A stretch of DNA of 64,000 bases, taken from Polaromonas sp. OV174 (GTDB lineage: Bacteria > Pseudomonadota > Gammaproteobacteria > Burkholderiales > Burkholderiaceae_C). The translations under genes were made by a program, and so were the position numbers. The notes beneath the pieces are model-generated. The model had not been told where the DNA came from and searched no databases. It saw only the letters and a program-made list of their open reading frames with translations. The DNA is taken from NCBI RefSeq assembly GCF_900112285.1, contig NZ_FOKZ01000017.1:36069-100068 (forward strand). The letters run 5' to 3'. This document shows, one piece after another, positions 9,438 to 19,149 of this stretch (its first letter is position 1; each line of letters starts with the position of its first letter).

Positions 9438-10535
9438 ATGTCTTTTGCCTCCGAGCCTTTATTCACCCACGGCGCGCCTGCGCAAGCCACCACCGCCATC
9501 TTGCTTTGCAATCTCGGGACCCCCGATGAAGCCAGCGCCCCAGCGCTGCGCCGCTACCTGGCCGAATTCCTCAGCGACCCACGCGTGGTCGAAATTCCCA
9601 AGCCGATCTGGTGGCTGATATTGCACGGCATCATCTTGCGCATACGACCCAAAAAATCCGCCGCCAAATACGCCAGCATCTGGACCCCCGAGGGCTCGCC
9701 GCTCAAGGTCTGGACGCAAAAACAGGCCACCATGCTGAGCGGCTACCTGGCGGTGCGCGGCCACAAGGTGGAGGTCCGCATGGCCATGCGCTACGGCAAC
9801 CCGTCCATCGCTTCGCAGCTGGATCAACTCAAGGCCGATGGTGTGACGCGCATCCTCATCCTGCCGGCCTATCCCCAATACAGCGGCACCACCACCGCCA
9901 GCGTGTTTGACGCCGTCTACGGCTGGGCCGCACGGATACGCCGGATTCCCGAATTCCGCTTCATCAATCATTACCACGATGAGCCGGGCTACATCAACGC
10001 ACTGGCCGACAGGATTCGCCGGCATTGGCAGAAAAATGGCCAGGCCGCGCAGTTGGTCATGAGCTTTCACGGAGTGCCCGAACGCACGCTGAAGTTGGGC
10101 GACCCCTACCACTGCGAGTGCCAGAAGACCGCACGCCTGCTGGCGGAGAAACTCGGGCTGGCCAAAGACCGCTACCAAGTGACTTTCCAGTCGCGCTTTG
10201 GCAAGGCCAAGTGGCTGCAACCCTACACCGAGCCGACGCTGGTGGCACTGGCACAAGCCGGCGTCAAAAACGTGGACGTGGTCTGCCCCGGCTTTACCGG
10301 CGATTGCCTGGAGACGCTGGAAGAAATTGCCATGGAAGCGCGCCACGCCTTTTTGCAGGCGGGCGGCCAGCAATTCAATTACATCGAATGCCTGAACGAC
10401 AGCCCGGTGTGGCTGGCCGCGCTGGCCGACCTGAGCATCCAGCACCTGGGCGCTTGGCCGACCACGACCGCGGCCGACCCAGAGTCACTGGCCGCCTCAC
10501 GCGCCGCAGCACAGGCGCTTGGGGCAGCGCAATAG
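9438..10535 (+). CDS. hemH: Ferrochelatase
   Basis: This 365-residue enzyme inserts Fe2+ into protoporphyrin IX in the last step of haem synthesis. The N-terminal part has LLCNLGTPDEA and LRRYLAEFLSDPRVVEIP. The metal-site histidine region appears as VMSFHGVPERTL, and the C-terminal signature as VDVVCPGFTGDCLETLEEIAMEARHAF, with the conserved Glu cluster. The length and motifs are normal, so it should be functional. It is divergent from the HAD phosphatase and convergent with glucarate dehydratase. In many betaproteobacteria hemH lies near hrcA or grpE; that neighbourhood is not seen here. Confidence 0.97.
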   Translation: MSFASEPLFTHGAPAQATTAILLCNLGTPDEASAPALRRYLAEFLSDPRVVEIPKPIWWLILHGIILRIRPKKSAAKYASIWTPEGSPLKVWTQKQATMLSGYLAVRGHKVEVRMAMRYGNPSIASQLDQLKADGVTRILILPAYPQYSGTTTASVFDAVYGWAARIRRIPEFRFINHYHDEPGYINALADRIRRHWQKNGQAAQLVMSFHGVPERTLKLGDPYHCECQKTARLLAEKLGLAKDRYQVTFQSRFGKAKWLQPYTEPTLVALAQAGVKNVDVVCPGFTGDCLETLEEIAMEARHAFLQAGGQQFNYIECLNDSPVWLAALADLSIQHLGAWPTTTAADPESLAASRAAAQALGAAQ

Positions 10536-10586
10536 CTCACAGGCGGTGCCGGTGCCATTCAGACCGGCCACCAGGAACGACGCGCT

Positions 10587-11912
10587 CTAACGCACCAGGC
10601 AAGGGCCTTTGGGATCGAACTTCCAGCCGGGGATCAGGTACTGCATCGCCATGGCGTCGTCTCGTGAACCCAGGCCGTGCTGCTTGTAGAGCTGGTGGGC
10701 TTTTTCGACCTCGGCCATGTCCAGCTCAATGCCCAGACCGGGCTTTTTGGGCACCTCGACAAAGCCGCCCTTGATCTGCAGCGGCTCCTTGGTGAGGCGC
10801 TGTCCGTCCTGCCAGATCCAGTGCGTGTCAATCGCCGTGACGCGACCAGGCGCGGCTGCCCCCACATGCGTGAACATGGCCAGAGAAACATCGAAGTGAT
10901 TATTCGAGTGTGAACCCCAGGTCAGACCCCAGTCCCGGCACACCTGGGCCACACGCACCGACCCCGCCATGGTCCAGAAATGCGGGTCGGCCAGGGGAAT
11001 ATCGACGGACTGCAGCGACAGGGCGTGCGACATCTGGCGCCAATCGGTGGCAATCATGTTGGTGGCCGTGGGCAAGCCGGTGGCGCGGCGGAATTCCGCC
11101 ATGACCTCGCGGCCCGAAAAGCCATCCTCCGCGCCGCAGGGATCTTCGGCATAGGCCACCACGTCGCGCGCATCCCGCATCAGGCGAATCGCATCTTTGA
11201 GCAGCCAGCCGCCATTGGGATCCAGCGTGACCCTGGCCTTGGGGAAGCGTTCATGAATGGCGGTCACGGCCGCCACTTCGTCCTCGCCGCGCAGCACGCC
11301 GCCTTTGAGCTTGAAGTCGTTAAAGCCATAGCGCTCGTAAGCGGCCTCAGCCAGGCGCACCATGGACTCCGGCGTGAGCGCCACTTCATGGCGCAGCCTT
11401 GACCAGGCATCGGCTGCCTCGGGATCCGTCACATAGGCCAGATCGGTCTTGCTGCGGTCGCCAATGAAAAACAGATAGCCCAGCATTTCAACCTTGTCCC
11501 GTTGCTGGCCTTCACCGAGCAAGGCCGCCACCGGCACTTCAAGGTGCTGGCCCAGCAGATCGAGCAGCGCCGACTCCAGCGCCGTCACCGCATGGATGGC
11601 GATGCGTAGATCGAAAGTCTGCAGGCCTCGGCCCCCGACATCGCGATCGGCAAAGCGCTCACGTGCTTGCTGCAGGATGGCAAGGTAGTTGCCAATCGGC
11701 TGCCCCAGTACCAGCGAGCGCGCATCTTCTATGGTTTGGCGGATCTTCTCGCCACCGGGCACCTCCCCGACGCCGGTGTGGCCAGAGCTGTCCGTGATGA
11801 TGACGATGTTGCGCGTGAAAAATGGCCCATGCGCACCGCTGAGGTTCAGCAGCATGCTGTCGCGACCGGCGACAGGGATAACTTGAAGGCCTGTGACCAA
11901 AGGGGTTGACAT
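10587..11912 (-). CDS. gudD: Glucarate dehydratase (enolase superfamily)
   Basis: The protein has 441 residues and is full length for the GudD family. It dehydrates D-glucarate (and often L-idarate) to 5-dehydro-4-deoxyglucarate, in a Mg2+-dependent proton abstraction. Conserved blocks are visible: the KxK catalytic lysine region FKLKGG near residue 207, metal-ligand strands TLDPNGGW and [23 protein letters not shown], and the catalytic histidine segment SHSNNHFD near residue 339. The gene lies 26 bases after a Bug receptor gene on the same strand, itself downstream of a LacI-type regulator. This suggests a regulated unit for sugar-acid uptake and catabolism. Confidence 0.95.
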   Translation of the reverse strand: MSTPLVTGLQVIPVAGRDSMLLNLSGAHGPFFTRNIVIITDSSGHTGVGEVPGGEKIRQTIEDARSLVLGQPIGNYLAILQQARERFADRDVGGRGLQTFDLRIAIHAVTALESALLDLLGQHLEVPVAALLGEGQQRDKVEMLGYLFFIGDRSKTDLAYVTDPEAADAWSRLRHEVALTPESMVRLAEAAYERYGFNDFKLKGGVLRGEDEVAAVTAIHERFPKARVTLDPNGGWLLKDAIRLMRDARDVVAYAEDPCGAEDGFSGREVMAEFRRATGLPTATNMIATDWRQMSHALSLQSVDIPLADPHFWTMAGSVRVAQVCRDWGLTWGSHSNNHFDVSLAMFTHVGAAAPGRVTAIDTHWIWQDGQRLTKEPLQIKGGFVEVPKKPGLGIELDMAEVEKAHQLYKQHGLGSRDDAMAMQYLIPGWKFDPKGPCLVR

Positions 11913-11938
11913 GGTTGCTCTTTACTCTATCGGCTGGT

Positions 11939-12895
11939 TTAGTCTGCTTTGATGTTGCCGGCCTCTATGACCTGCTTCCAGCGGGCGAACTCCGCGACCT
12001 GAAAGCTGGCGAACTGCTCAGGCGTATTGGCGACAATCTCGAAGCCCAGGTCTATGAGCTTGGGCTTGACCTGCGGATCGTTGAGCGCGGCCACGATGGC
12101 TGAATGCAGCTTGCTGCGCACGTCGGCGGGCAGTCCCTTGGGCGCCGCAATGGCTTGCCACGAATACACATCCACATTCTTGACACCCGCTTCGGCCAGC
12201 GTAGGCACCTGAGGCATCAGCGTGGAACGCTTGTCTCCGGTGACAGCCAGCGCGCGCAATTTGCCACCATTGACCTGCGTGAGAATCGCGTTGATGTTCT
12301 GGAAGGAAGCGTCCACCTGTCCTCCCAGCAGATCAGCGATGGCCGGTGCGCCGCCTTTGTAGGGAATATGCAGGGCCGTGGTTTTTGTCTGCTGCCAGAA
12401 AAGTTCTGCCGTCAGATGGTCCGAGGAGCCATTGCCGGAAGAGGCAAAGCTCATCTTGCCGGGCTCCTTCTTCATCTTCGCCAGCACATCGGCAACGCTC
12501 TTCAAGGGTGACGCCGCGGGCACCACCAGCACGTTGGGCGCCTGCACGGCGACGGTAATCAAATCAAAATCCTTGGACGGGTCGTACTGCACGCCCTTCA
12601 TCAGGTGAGGCGCAATGACAAAAGGGCCCAGCGAAGACACCAACAGGGTGTAGCCATCGGCTGGGGCACGCTTGACTTGCGTAGCGCCAATGGTGCCGGT
12701 GGCCCCGGCCTTGTTATCGACGATGAAAGTCTGGCCGAACTTAGTCCCCAACTGGAGCGCCAGGGTACGGGCAATCATGTCGGTAGAGCCCCCGGGAGGA
12801 AACGGCACCACCATGGTGACGGGTTTGTCGGGCCAGGCGAAAGCCGGTGCGGTCAGGGCCAAGGCCGTGGTGATGGTGCACAGCAGTTTTTTCAT
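11939..12895 (-). CDS. Tripartite tricarboxylate transporter receptor (Bug family)
   Basis: With an ATG at 12895 (AGGAG box upstream) the protein has 318 residues and begins with a clean Sec signal peptide ([19 protein letters not shown]). The mature N-terminus, [26 protein letters not shown], is the standard Bug signature that forms the carboxylate-binding loop. Such periplasmic receptors bind small carboxylates for TctAB-type membrane partners. The position just upstream of gudD suggests glucarate or galactarate as ligand, by inference only. The promoter region holds a pair of inverted LacI-type operator sites, so the product of the neighbouring lacI-like gene probably controls it. Confidence 0.9.
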   Translation of the reverse strand: MKKLLCTITTALALTAPAFAWPDKPVTMVVPFPPGGSTDMIARTLALQLGTKFGQTFIVDNKAGATGTIGATQVKRAPADGYTLLVSSLGPFVIAPHLMKGVQYDPSKDFDLITVAVQAPNVLVVPAASPLKSVADVLAKMKKEPGKMSFASSGNGSSDHLTAELFWQQTKTTALHIPYKGGAPAIADLLGGQVDASFQNINAILTQVNGGKLRALAVTGDKRSTLMPQVPTLAEAGVKNVDVYSWQAIAAPKGLPADVRSKLHSAIVAALNDPQVKPKLIDLGFEIVANTPEQFASFQVAEFARWKQVIEAGNIKAD

Positions 12896-12955
12896 TGAGG
12901 CATCTCCTAGGGTGGTTGAAACGGGCGTGAAAAACGCCACTATCAAGATCAATGC

Positions 12956-12991
12956 TGGTAACGTTAACGAAATAGAATGTTAACGTTACCA
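12956..12991. promoter_or_regulatory. Paired LacI-family operator sites upstream of the Bug-gudD unit
   Basis: TGGTAACGTTAAC at 12956 and GTTAACGTTACCA at 12979 are perfect inverted copies separated by ten bases. Each half also holds the AACGTT core typical of LacI/GntR-type operators. The sites lie between the regulator stop and the Bug start, and match the single site at 14101. Confidence 0.8.
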
Positions 12992-13045
12992 ATTCTGCTG
13001 TCAACGGGAAATTACCTGGGGAAAATACCTAGCGAGCCAAGGTAT

Positions 13046-14092
13046 TCAGACACTGGCGCGCTCGATGATGGAAAAACCCAAGTCCATCACGCGCGACTCG
13101 GGTGGGCGGCCTTGGGCGCAATCCACGATGTAGCGCGCGGCCTGACGCCCAATGCGGGTGCCGTCAATACGAACCGTCGTCAGCGCAGGGTGCAGGTCAC
13201 GGGCCAATGGCAAATCACCAAACCCCATGACGGCCAGCTGCCCCGGCACCTCAATGCCTTGCGCCTGCGCCTCGATCAACACGCCCAGCGCCAGTAGATC
13301 GGAGCTGCAAAAAATCGCATCGATGTCCGGGTGTTCCGCCAGCAGCGCGCGCAAGCCGCTGCGTCCGCTACCCAGCGAGGTAGGCGCAGGCACCAAGTGA
13401 ATCGGTGGCGGAGCTATGCCCAGCCGGGCTGCGGCCTCAACGAAAGCCTGATTGCGACGGTGCGAGCGCTCGTCGTCCCCGCCGATGACGGCCAGGCGCC
13501 GGCGCCCACGCGCATGCAGGTAGTCGCAGACGCTGCGGCCGACCTCGGTGTGCGAAAAGCCGACCAGCATATCGATAGGCGTGGGCGTGAGGTCCCAGGT
13601 TTCAACGACAGGGATGCCTGCGGCCAGCAAACGCCGCCGGCCTTCAGGGGAATGCATGATGCCCGTCAGCACAATACCGTCGGGGCGGCGGCCTATGATG
13701 GCGCCGAGCAAATCGTCTTCACGCGAATTCTCGTAACCGCTTTGGCCCAGCATCAACTGATAACCCTGCTCTGCCAGAGCGGCCGTCAAGGCCTGAATGG
13801 TTTCCATGAACACCGGGCCGGCCAGTGTAGGCACCAGCGCGGCCACCAGGCGGCTCTTGTTCGAGCGCAGACCGCCGGCCAGCAGATTGGGAACATAACC
13901 GGTCTTGGCAACCGCCTCCTGCACCTTCATCAAGGTCGCAGCAGGCACCTGATCCGGCGTGTTGACAGCACGCGACACCGTCATTGCTGAGACACCGGCG
14001 AGGCGCGCCACGTCACTCACGGTCACGCTTTGAGGACGGCGGCGCGGCGCGGCGGCCAAGGCGGCTTGTGGTTTCGAATGCGGATCGCTCAT
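13046..14092 (-). CDS. LacI-family transcriptional regulator (GntR-like)
   Basis: The protein has 348 residues. An N-terminal helix-turn-helix (VTVSDVARLAGVSAMTVSRAVN, residues 23-45) is followed by the hinge helix region NLLAGGLRSNKS, which contacts the operator minor groove. The C-terminal periplasmic-binding-like domain contains VIGGDDERSHRR and FCSSDLLALGVLIEA, where an inducer would bind. It resembles regulators of gluconate and related sugar-acid operons. One operator-like palindrome lies nine bases upstream of its start and two lie before the next gene, so it probably represses itself and the Bug-gudD unit, with a sugar acid as inducer. Confidence 0.92.
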   Translation of the reverse strand: MSDPHSKPQAALAAAPRRRPQSVTVSDVARLAGVSAMTVSRAVNTPDQVPAATLMKVQEAVAKTGYVPNLLAGGLRSNKSRLVAALVPTLAGPVFMETIQALTAALAEQGYQLMLGQSGYENSREDDLLGAIIGRRPDGIVLTGIMHSPEGRRRLLAAGIPVVETWDLTPTPIDMLVGFSHTEVGRSVCDYLHARGRRRLAVIGGDDERSHRRNQAFVEAAARLGIAPPPIHLVPAPTSLGSGRSGLRALLAEHPDIDAIFCSSDLLALGVLIEAQAQGIEVPGQLAVMGFGDLPLARDLHPALTTVRIDGTRIGRQAARYIVDCAQGRPPESRVMDLGFSIIERASV

Positions 14093-14100
14093 CCCCGCTA

Positions 14101-14114
14101 TGGTAACGCTACCA
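14101..14114. promoter_or_regulatory. LacI-family operator at the regulator start
   Basis: TGGTAACGCTACCA is a near-perfect palindrome that shares its arms with the two sites at 12956-12991. It lies in the 37-base gap between the tctC stop and the regulator start, which fits autoregulation. Confidence 0.75.
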
Positions 14115-14129
14115 AAAACGAGTCCTGAC

Positions 14130-15131
14130 TCAGGCTTTCAGTTTGAGCAGATGCACCATCACCTGGGAGGTTGTCATGTCAAAGTCAATAAAGCTGTTGA
14201 AGCTGGGGCCAGACAGCCAGGATGACTCCCAGCGGTTTTGCTTCAGCGCCTTCAACCAGGAAGCGTGGGCGGTGGCGGCCTTCACGACTTCCACCATCTC
14301 GGCCTGGCGCGCAGCCGTCACGCCCTGGCCGGTGAACACGCCGCGCCAGTTGGCCATGTCCACGTCCACACCCTGTTCGCGAATCGCAGGAATGCCGAAA
14401 ACCGAACGTTTTGACGACACGCCGATGGCGCGCAATTTGCCGCTGGCCAGATCCTCGCTGAACTCGCTGTAGCCAGAAATGCCGGCCACCGCCTTGCCGC
14501 TGAGCACGGCCTTCACCACCTCGGCGCCGCCGGCAAAAGGCAGGTAGACCAATTCGTCGGGCTTGCTGCGCGCGCCGCGCGTGAATACACCGGCAAACAC
14601 ATGGTCGACACCTCCGGCCGAACCGCCGGCGATGGGCGTCTCCTTGGGATTGGCCCGCATGCGCTCCGCCAGCTCCTTGATGCTTTTAATCGGCGAGTCG
14701 GCGGCCACCACCACAACCAGATAGTCGCTGGTCAGACGCGCCACCGGCTGAATGTGCTTCATGTCAACGACAGGCTTTTGCAGCGCAACCGCCCCCACCA
14801 TGACCATGCCACCCATCAACAAGGTGTTGGGATCGTTGCTGTACTTTTCGGCGTAATAAGCCAGTCCAAGGGTGCCGCCCTTGCCGCCCTTGTTTTCATA
14901 GTCGATCTCATCGGTCGCACCCGCACCAATTAGCGCCGCGCCCAAGGCACGGCCGGTCTGGTCCCAGCCACCGCCGGCATTGGCCGGAATCACCATGCGC
15001 AGCCTGGGCGCCAGCCGGCTCACCTTGCTGTTTTTTGCGGCTGTTTGTGCCCACAGCGGCGAAGCGATGGCGCCGCCCAAGCTTGCCACGCCCAAGCCAC
15101 CCAATACGTTGCGTCGTTTGATGTTCAACAT
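14130..15131 (-). CDS. tctC: TctC-type tricarboxylate receptor, copy at the 3' end of the tct operon
   Basis: The protein has 333 residues. The leader reads MLNIKRRNVLGGLGVASLGG, with two arginines before the hydrophobic stretch; it resembles a twin-arginine leader but lacks the full consensus. The mature part contains RMVIPANAGGGWDQTGRALGAAL, the TctC variant of the Bug ligand loop. Such receptors bind citrate or related tri- and dicarboxylates in the periplasm and hand them to TctAB. It lies 27 bases after tctA. A paralogue of similar wording is encoded at the other end of the operon (17399-18358). Two receptors for one membrane pair could widen the ligand range. Confidence 0.88.
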   Translation of the reverse strand: MLNIKRRNVLGGLGVASLGGAIASPLWAQTAAKNSKVSRLAPRLRMVIPANAGGGWDQTGRALGAALIGAGATDEIDYENKGGKGGTLGLAYYAEKYSNDPNTLLMGGMVMVGAVALQKPVVDMKHIQPVARLTSDYLVVVVAADSPIKSIKELAERMRANPKETPIAGGSAGGVDHVFAGVFTRGARSKPDELVYLPFAGGAEVVKAVLSGKAVAGISGYSEFSEDLASGKLRAIGVSSKRSVFGIPAIREQGVDVDMANWRGVFTGQGVTAARQAEMVEVVKAATAHASWLKALKQNRWESSWLSGPSFNSFIDFDMTTSQVMVHLLKLKA

Positions 15132-15158
15132 GTTGTCCTATCTTGTTGATTGCAAATA

Positions 15159-16664
15159 TCAGGCAATGGCTTTGCGGGCAGACCAGCGCTTGGCCAGCCG
15201 CGGCAACACCAACACGGCCACCACAATCACCACCAGCGTGATCGACATGGGGCGCTGGAAGAACACCATGGCGCTGCCCTCGCCTATAGACATGGCATTG
15301 CGCAGTTGCGCTTCCGCCAGCGGGCCCAGGATCATGCCCACCACCACAGGGGCGGTCGGAAAGTCGAAGCGGCGCATCAGCACACCGAGCAGGCCAATGG
15401 CATAGAGCAGGAACAAATCAAACGCACTCTGGCGCATGCCATAAGCACCCACCGTCGCGAAGATCAGGATGCCCGCATACAGCTGTGGCTTGGGGATCTT
15501 CAGCAGCTTGACCCAGAGGCCGACCATGGGCAGGTTCAGCACCAGCAGCATCACATTACCGATATAGAGCGAGGCAATCAGCGCCCACACCAGGGCGGCA
15601 GAGGTGGTGAACAGCTGCGGTCCGGGCTGGATGCCGTAGTTCTGGAAAGCGCCCAGCAGGATGGCCGTGGTGTTGGACGTCGGGATGCCCAGCGTGAGCA
15701 GGGGAATCAGCGCCGCCGTCACCGTGGCATTGTTGGCCGCCTCAGGTCCGGCCACGCCTTCAATGGCGCCGCTGGTGCCAAACTCCGCCTTGTCCTTTGG
15801 GTCCTTGGTCAGCTTTTTTTCCACTGCATAGCTCAGGAAGGTCGGTATCTCGGTGCCGCCCGCCGGAATGCAGCCAAAAGGCGCGCCGATGGCGGTGCCG
15901 CGCAGCCAGGCGGGAATCGAGCGCTTCCAGTCGCGCGCCGTCATGTGCACCCGGCTGAGCTTGTTCTGCTGCTCCACCACCCGGCCCTCATACAGCACGG
16001 CATACAGCACTTCCGCCACCGCGAACAGACCGACCGCCACCAGCACGATTTCAATGCCGTCCAGCAATTCCGGAATACCGCCGGTGTAGCGACCCTGGCC
16101 CGAAATCTGGTCGAGGCCGACGCAGCCCGCCGCCAGGCCGACGAACAAGGCCGTCATGCCGCGCAGCGTGCTTTTGCCCAGCACCGCGCTGACCGTGGTG
16201 AAGGCCAGCAGCATCAGCAGGAAATACTCGGGCGGGCCCAGCTTGACGGCAAATTCGGCCACAAAAGGCGCGAACAAGGTCACGATGACCGTGGCGATGG
16301 TGCCCGCCACAAAGGAACCTATGGCAGCGGTCGCCAGCGCGGCGCCGGCGCGGCCGCTCTTGGCCATCTTGTTGCCCTCCATGGCCGTGACCATGCTGGC
16401 GGTTTCGCCCGGCGTGTTCAGCAGGATGGAGGTGGTCGAGCCGCCGTACATGGCGCCGTAGTAAATACCCGAGAAAAAAATCATCGAGGCCGTGACGTCG
16501 ACCTTGGCCGTGATCGGCAGCAGCATGGCCACCGCCACCGCCGGGCCGATGCCGGGCAGCACGCCGACGGCCGTGCCCAGGGCGCAACCCACCAGGCACC
16601 ACAGAAGATTCGCAGGCGTGATCGCGAGCGCGAAGCCATGCATCAATGCGTTGAAGATATCCAT
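15159..16664 (-). CDS. tctA: Tripartite tricarboxylate transporter large membrane subunit
   Basis: The protein has 501 residues and about 11-12 hydrophobic segments, the usual TctA size. Two copies of the signature glycine-rich motif typical of this family are seen: [21 protein letters not shown] near residue 35 and [20 protein letters not shown] near residue 70. It is the main transport channel for tricarboxylates, driven by an ion gradient. It lies between tctB (91 bases upstream) and a tctC gene (27 bases downstream). Confidence 0.95.
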   Translation of the reverse strand: MDIFNALMHGFALAITPANLLWCLVGCALGTAVGVLPGIGPAVAVAMLLPITAKVDVTASMIFFSGIYYGAMYGGSTTSILLNTPGETASMVTAMEGNKMAKSGRAGAALATAAIGSFVAGTIATVIVTLFAPFVAEFAVKLGPPEYFLLMLLAFTTVSAVLGKSTLRGMTALFVGLAAGCVGLDQISGQGRYTGGIPELLDGIEIVLVAVGLFAVAEVLYAVLYEGRVVEQQNKLSRVHMTARDWKRSIPAWLRGTAIGAPFGCIPAGGTEIPTFLSYAVEKKLTKDPKDKAEFGTSGAIEGVAGPEAANNATVTAALIPLLTLGIPTSNTTAILLGAFQNYGIQPGPQLFTTSAALVWALIASLYIGNVMLLVLNLPMVGLWVKLLKIPKPQLYAGILIFATVGAYGMRQSAFDLFLLYAIGLLGVLMRRFDFPTAPVVVGMILGPLAEAQLRNAMSIGEGSAMVFFQRPMSITLVVIVVAVLVLPRLAKRWSARKAIA

Positions 16665-16755
16665 TTAAGACTCCTGACGGACCGCCTCGTAGGAGGTTTG
16701 CGCCCCCTCGAGAGGCAGCGAATATACATAGTGACGAGCGTGAGGGCACATAGTT

Positions 16756-17304
16756 TTAGAGCCACCCGGTTGATGTCAGGCCCGGCAGGTTGATGGCCAG
16801 GAATTGCGTAAACATCCAGAACACCGGCGCTGAAATCAACAGCCCGGTCATGAGGTCAAGGCCCCAGGTGCCAAGCGCGCCCGACGGCTGGCCGCTGGCG
16901 CGCCTCAGGCCCTGCACAGCCAGCAGGTAGCACAGCGTGCAGCTGAAAATAAAGCCTATCGTGGTGATCAGCGCCGCGTTGAGCAGCAAGCCCGCCGAGA
17001 CCCAGACAAAGCCCGGCCAGTAGGCCCGCGTCGCACCGGAAGGCGCGTCAAGCTCGCGAAAGCCGCCGCTACGCGCTTCCCAGATGATCCATCCGCCGCA
17101 AACCGTCAGCACGACGGACACCAGCCAGGGCAGAAAGTTAGGCCCGACGCCGCCATAACCGGCCTCGGAAGAAATGCTGATGGCGCCAAAGGCCAGCGCC
17201 AGGCCGGTCAGCAGCACGCCGGCGCCGACCAGGGTTTGCGGCCAGACGACCGCCACAGGAGAGGCGGCTGGTGGGTGATAAGCCAGGGGATCTGGAGTTG
17301 TCAT
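16756..17304 (-). CDS. tctB: Tripartite tricarboxylate transporter small membrane subunit
   Basis: This 182-residue membrane protein has four hydrophobic segments (about residues 20-45, 55-80, 105-140 and 155-175), as in TctB proteins. The family is poorly conserved in sequence, and the call rests on size, topology and position between tctC and tctA. It is the small subunit of the TctAB membrane complex. A perfect 13-base-pair hairpin lies between the upstream tctC and this gene, which would reduce transcription of tctB relative to the receptor. Confidence 0.88.
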   Translation of the reverse strand: MTTPDPLAYHPPAASPVAVVWPQTLVGAGVLLTGLALAFGAISISSEAGYGGVGPNFLPWLVSVVLTVCGGWIIWEARSGGFRELDAPSGATRAYWPGFVWVSAGLLLNAALITTIGFIFSCTLCYLLAVQGLRRASGQPSGALGTWGLDLMTGLLISAPVFWMFTQFLAINLPGLTSTGWL

Positions 17305-17340
17305 TGTGGTGCTCCCGGGAACTTAGCGATAAACATGAAA

Positions 17341-17376
17341 ACGGCGCGCTGCCTTCCCGTGGAGGGCAGCGCGCCG
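17341..17376 (-). terminator. Hairpin between tctC and tctB (attenuator or RNA stabiliser)
   Basis: ACGGCGCGCTGCC pairs perfectly with GGCAGCGCGCCGT across a ten-base loop. No T run follows in the tctC direction, so it is more likely a partial terminator or a 3' stabiliser that keeps receptor mRNA abundant than a full stop. Confidence 0.65.
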
Positions 17377-17398
17377 TGCTTGCACGAGGGTCGGGGCC

Positions 17399-18358
17399 TC
17401 AGACCATGCCGGACTTGACCATGGTGGCGCGCAGGCTGGCAAAGTCGTCGTCGACAAACTTGTCAAAGGCCGGGCCGGTCAATACGGCGGGAGTCCAGTT
17501 GTTTTTCTGCGAGGCTTCAATCCAGCTCTTGGACTTGAGGGCCTTGAGAATCATGTCGGTCAGCGTCTTGCGCTGCTCGGCAGAGATGCCGGGTGCGCCA
17601 TAGACGCCGCGCCAGTTGCCGATCACCACATTGATGCCCTGCTCCTTGAGGGTTGGAATGTTCACGCCGGGCAGACGAGCATCGGAAGTGACGGCCAGCG
17701 CCTTCATCTTGCCGGCGCTGATGTATTCGGAAAACTCGCTGTAGCCGCTGCCGCCCACCGTGACGTTGCCGCCCAAAATAGCGGCGGTGGCCTCGCCGCC
17801 GCCGCGGAAGGCCACATAGTTGATCTTGGCTGGATCAACGCCGGCTTCACGCGCGATCATGGCCGCGGCAATGTGCTCGGTGGAGCCGCGCGAGCCGCCG
17901 CCCCATTTCACGCTGCCGGGGTCTTTCTTGAGCTGCGCGATCACCTCCGCCATGCTCTTGAAGGGCGAGTTGGCGGGCAGCACGAACACGTTGTACTCGC
18001 TGGACAGGCGCGCGATGGGCGTTGCCTGGCTCAAGCTCACGGGCGGCTTGCCGGTGATCAGGCCACCCAGCATCACGGCGCCCATCACCATCAAAGCGTT
18101 GCCGTCGCCCTTGCTGCCGTTGACAAACTGGGCCAGACCCAGCGCACCGGCGGCGCCGCCTTTGTTGTCATAGGTCACGGTAGAAGCCGCACCGGAATCC
18201 ATCATGGCCTTGCCCAGGGCACGGCCGGTGGTGTCCCAGCCGCCGCCGGGATTGGCCGGAATCATCATCTTGACATTGGCCGCAGCAAAGGCCGACAGGG
18301 GCAAGGCGCCCCCAGCGGCCAGGGCCGCCATGGATTTCAAAAAGGTATCGCGACGCAT
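17399..18358 (-). CDS. tctC: TctC-type tricarboxylate receptor, first gene of the tct operon
   Basis: From the ATG at 18358 (AAGGAG box eight bases upstream) the protein has 319 residues with a signal peptide (RRDTFLKSMAALAAGGALPLSAFAA). The mature protein has the TctC ligand loop MMIPANPGGGWDTTGRALGKAM and a second conserved stretch, NWRGVYGAPGIS. It resembles the receptor at 14130-15131 throughout, so the two arose by duplication. Its gene is divergent from tctD, which fits the known control of tctCBA by the TctD-TctE pair in enterobacteria. It is presumably a citrate or tricarboxylate binder. Confidence 0.92.
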   Translation of the reverse strand: MRRDTFLKSMAALAAGGALPLSAFAAANVKMMIPANPGGGWDTTGRALGKAMMDSGAASTVTYDNKGGAAGALGLAQFVNGSKGDGNALMVMGAVMLGGLITGKPPVSLSQATPIARLSSEYNVFVLPANSPFKSMAEVIAQLKKDPGSVKWGGGSRGSTEHIAAAMIAREAGVDPAKINYVAFRGGGEATAAILGGNVTVGGSGYSEFSEYISAGKMKALAVTSDARLPGVNIPTLKEQGINVVIGNWRGVYGAPGISAEQRKTLTDMILKALKSKSWIEASQKNNWTPAVLTGPAFDKFVDDDFASLRATMVKSGMV

Positions 18359-18456
18359 GAGTGTCTCCTTATGGGTGTAATAACCCACCGATGATGCACC
18401 GCCTTGCTGTCAAACGGCTGTCCAAATGCATTGGGGAAAGTGCTAATGTCCTGCCC

Positions 18457-19149
18457 ATGACGCCGACCCTGAAATTGCTGCTGATCGAAGACGATGCTTC
18501 CATGCAAACCGCCCTGCAGCGCGCCCTGAGCCGGCGCGGCATGGAGGTGGTGGGCTGCACCGATGGCCGGCAGGCCGTGGCGCAATGGAGCACGGCCCAG
18601 CCCGATGTGGTGGTGCTCGACCTCAGCCTGCCCGGCCTGGACGGCCTGCAGGTGCTGGAGCTGGCGCGGCGCCAGGGCCTGCTCACGCCGGTGCTGATCC
18701 TGACGGCGCGCGGCACCGTGGGCGACCGAATCATGGGCCTGAACCTGGGGGCCGACGACTACCTGCCCAAACCCTTTGACCTCGACGAACTGGAGGCCAG
18801 GCTGCGCGCCCTCAGCCGCCGACGCGCCGCACCAAGCACGGAAACCGGACCTAGCCAGCAGCTAGTGGGCGATCTTCGCTATGAAAAAGAGAGCGGCGCG
18901 ATTTACCACCGCGACCAGGTGCTGGAACTCACGCCGCGCGAGCTGGCCTTGCTGCAGACCCTGATCGTCAAGCCCGGCCATGCGGTATCCAAGGAGCGGC
19001 TGTTCGAGCTGGTGTTTCCCGGCGAGACCGACGTGCAATACGAGGCGGTGGAAGTGGTGGTCTACCGGCTGCGCAAAAAACTCTCGCATACCGGCGTCAC
19101 CCTGGTCACCTTGCGCGGCCTGGGCTATTTGCTGAAGGTAGATGCATGA
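18457..19149 (+). CDS. tctD: Response regulator TctD, OmpR/PhoB type
   Basis: With the ATG at 18457 the protein has 230 residues. Receiver-domain residues are intact: acidic pair EDD at 11-13, phospho-acceptor Asp55 in VVLDLSLPG, and the KPFD lysine near residue 108. The C-terminal winged helix (from about residue 130) ends with VEVVVYRLRKKL and TLRGLGYLL, typical of OmpR-family DNA binding. It probably activates the divergent tct operon, 98 bases away, when citrate-like ligands are sensed. The stop overlaps the start of the kinase gene by four bases (ATGA), so translation is coupled. Confidence 0.94.
   Translation: MTPTLKLLLIEDDASMQTALQRALSRRGMEVVGCTDGRQAVAQWSTAQPDVVVLDLSLPGLDGLQVLELARRQGLLTPVLILTARGTVGDRIMGLNLGADDYLPKPFDLDELEARLRALSRRRAAPSTETGPSQQLVGDLRYEKESGAIYHRDQVLELTPRELALLQTLIVKPGHAVSKERLFELVFPGETDVQYEAVEVVVYRLRKKLSHTGVTLVTLRGLGYLLKVDA

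Noticed and set aside
15150..16793. Long plus-strand open frame opposite tctA
   Set aside because: It has low-complexity His/Gln/Arg composition, while TctA with its membrane helices and glycine motifs explains the region.
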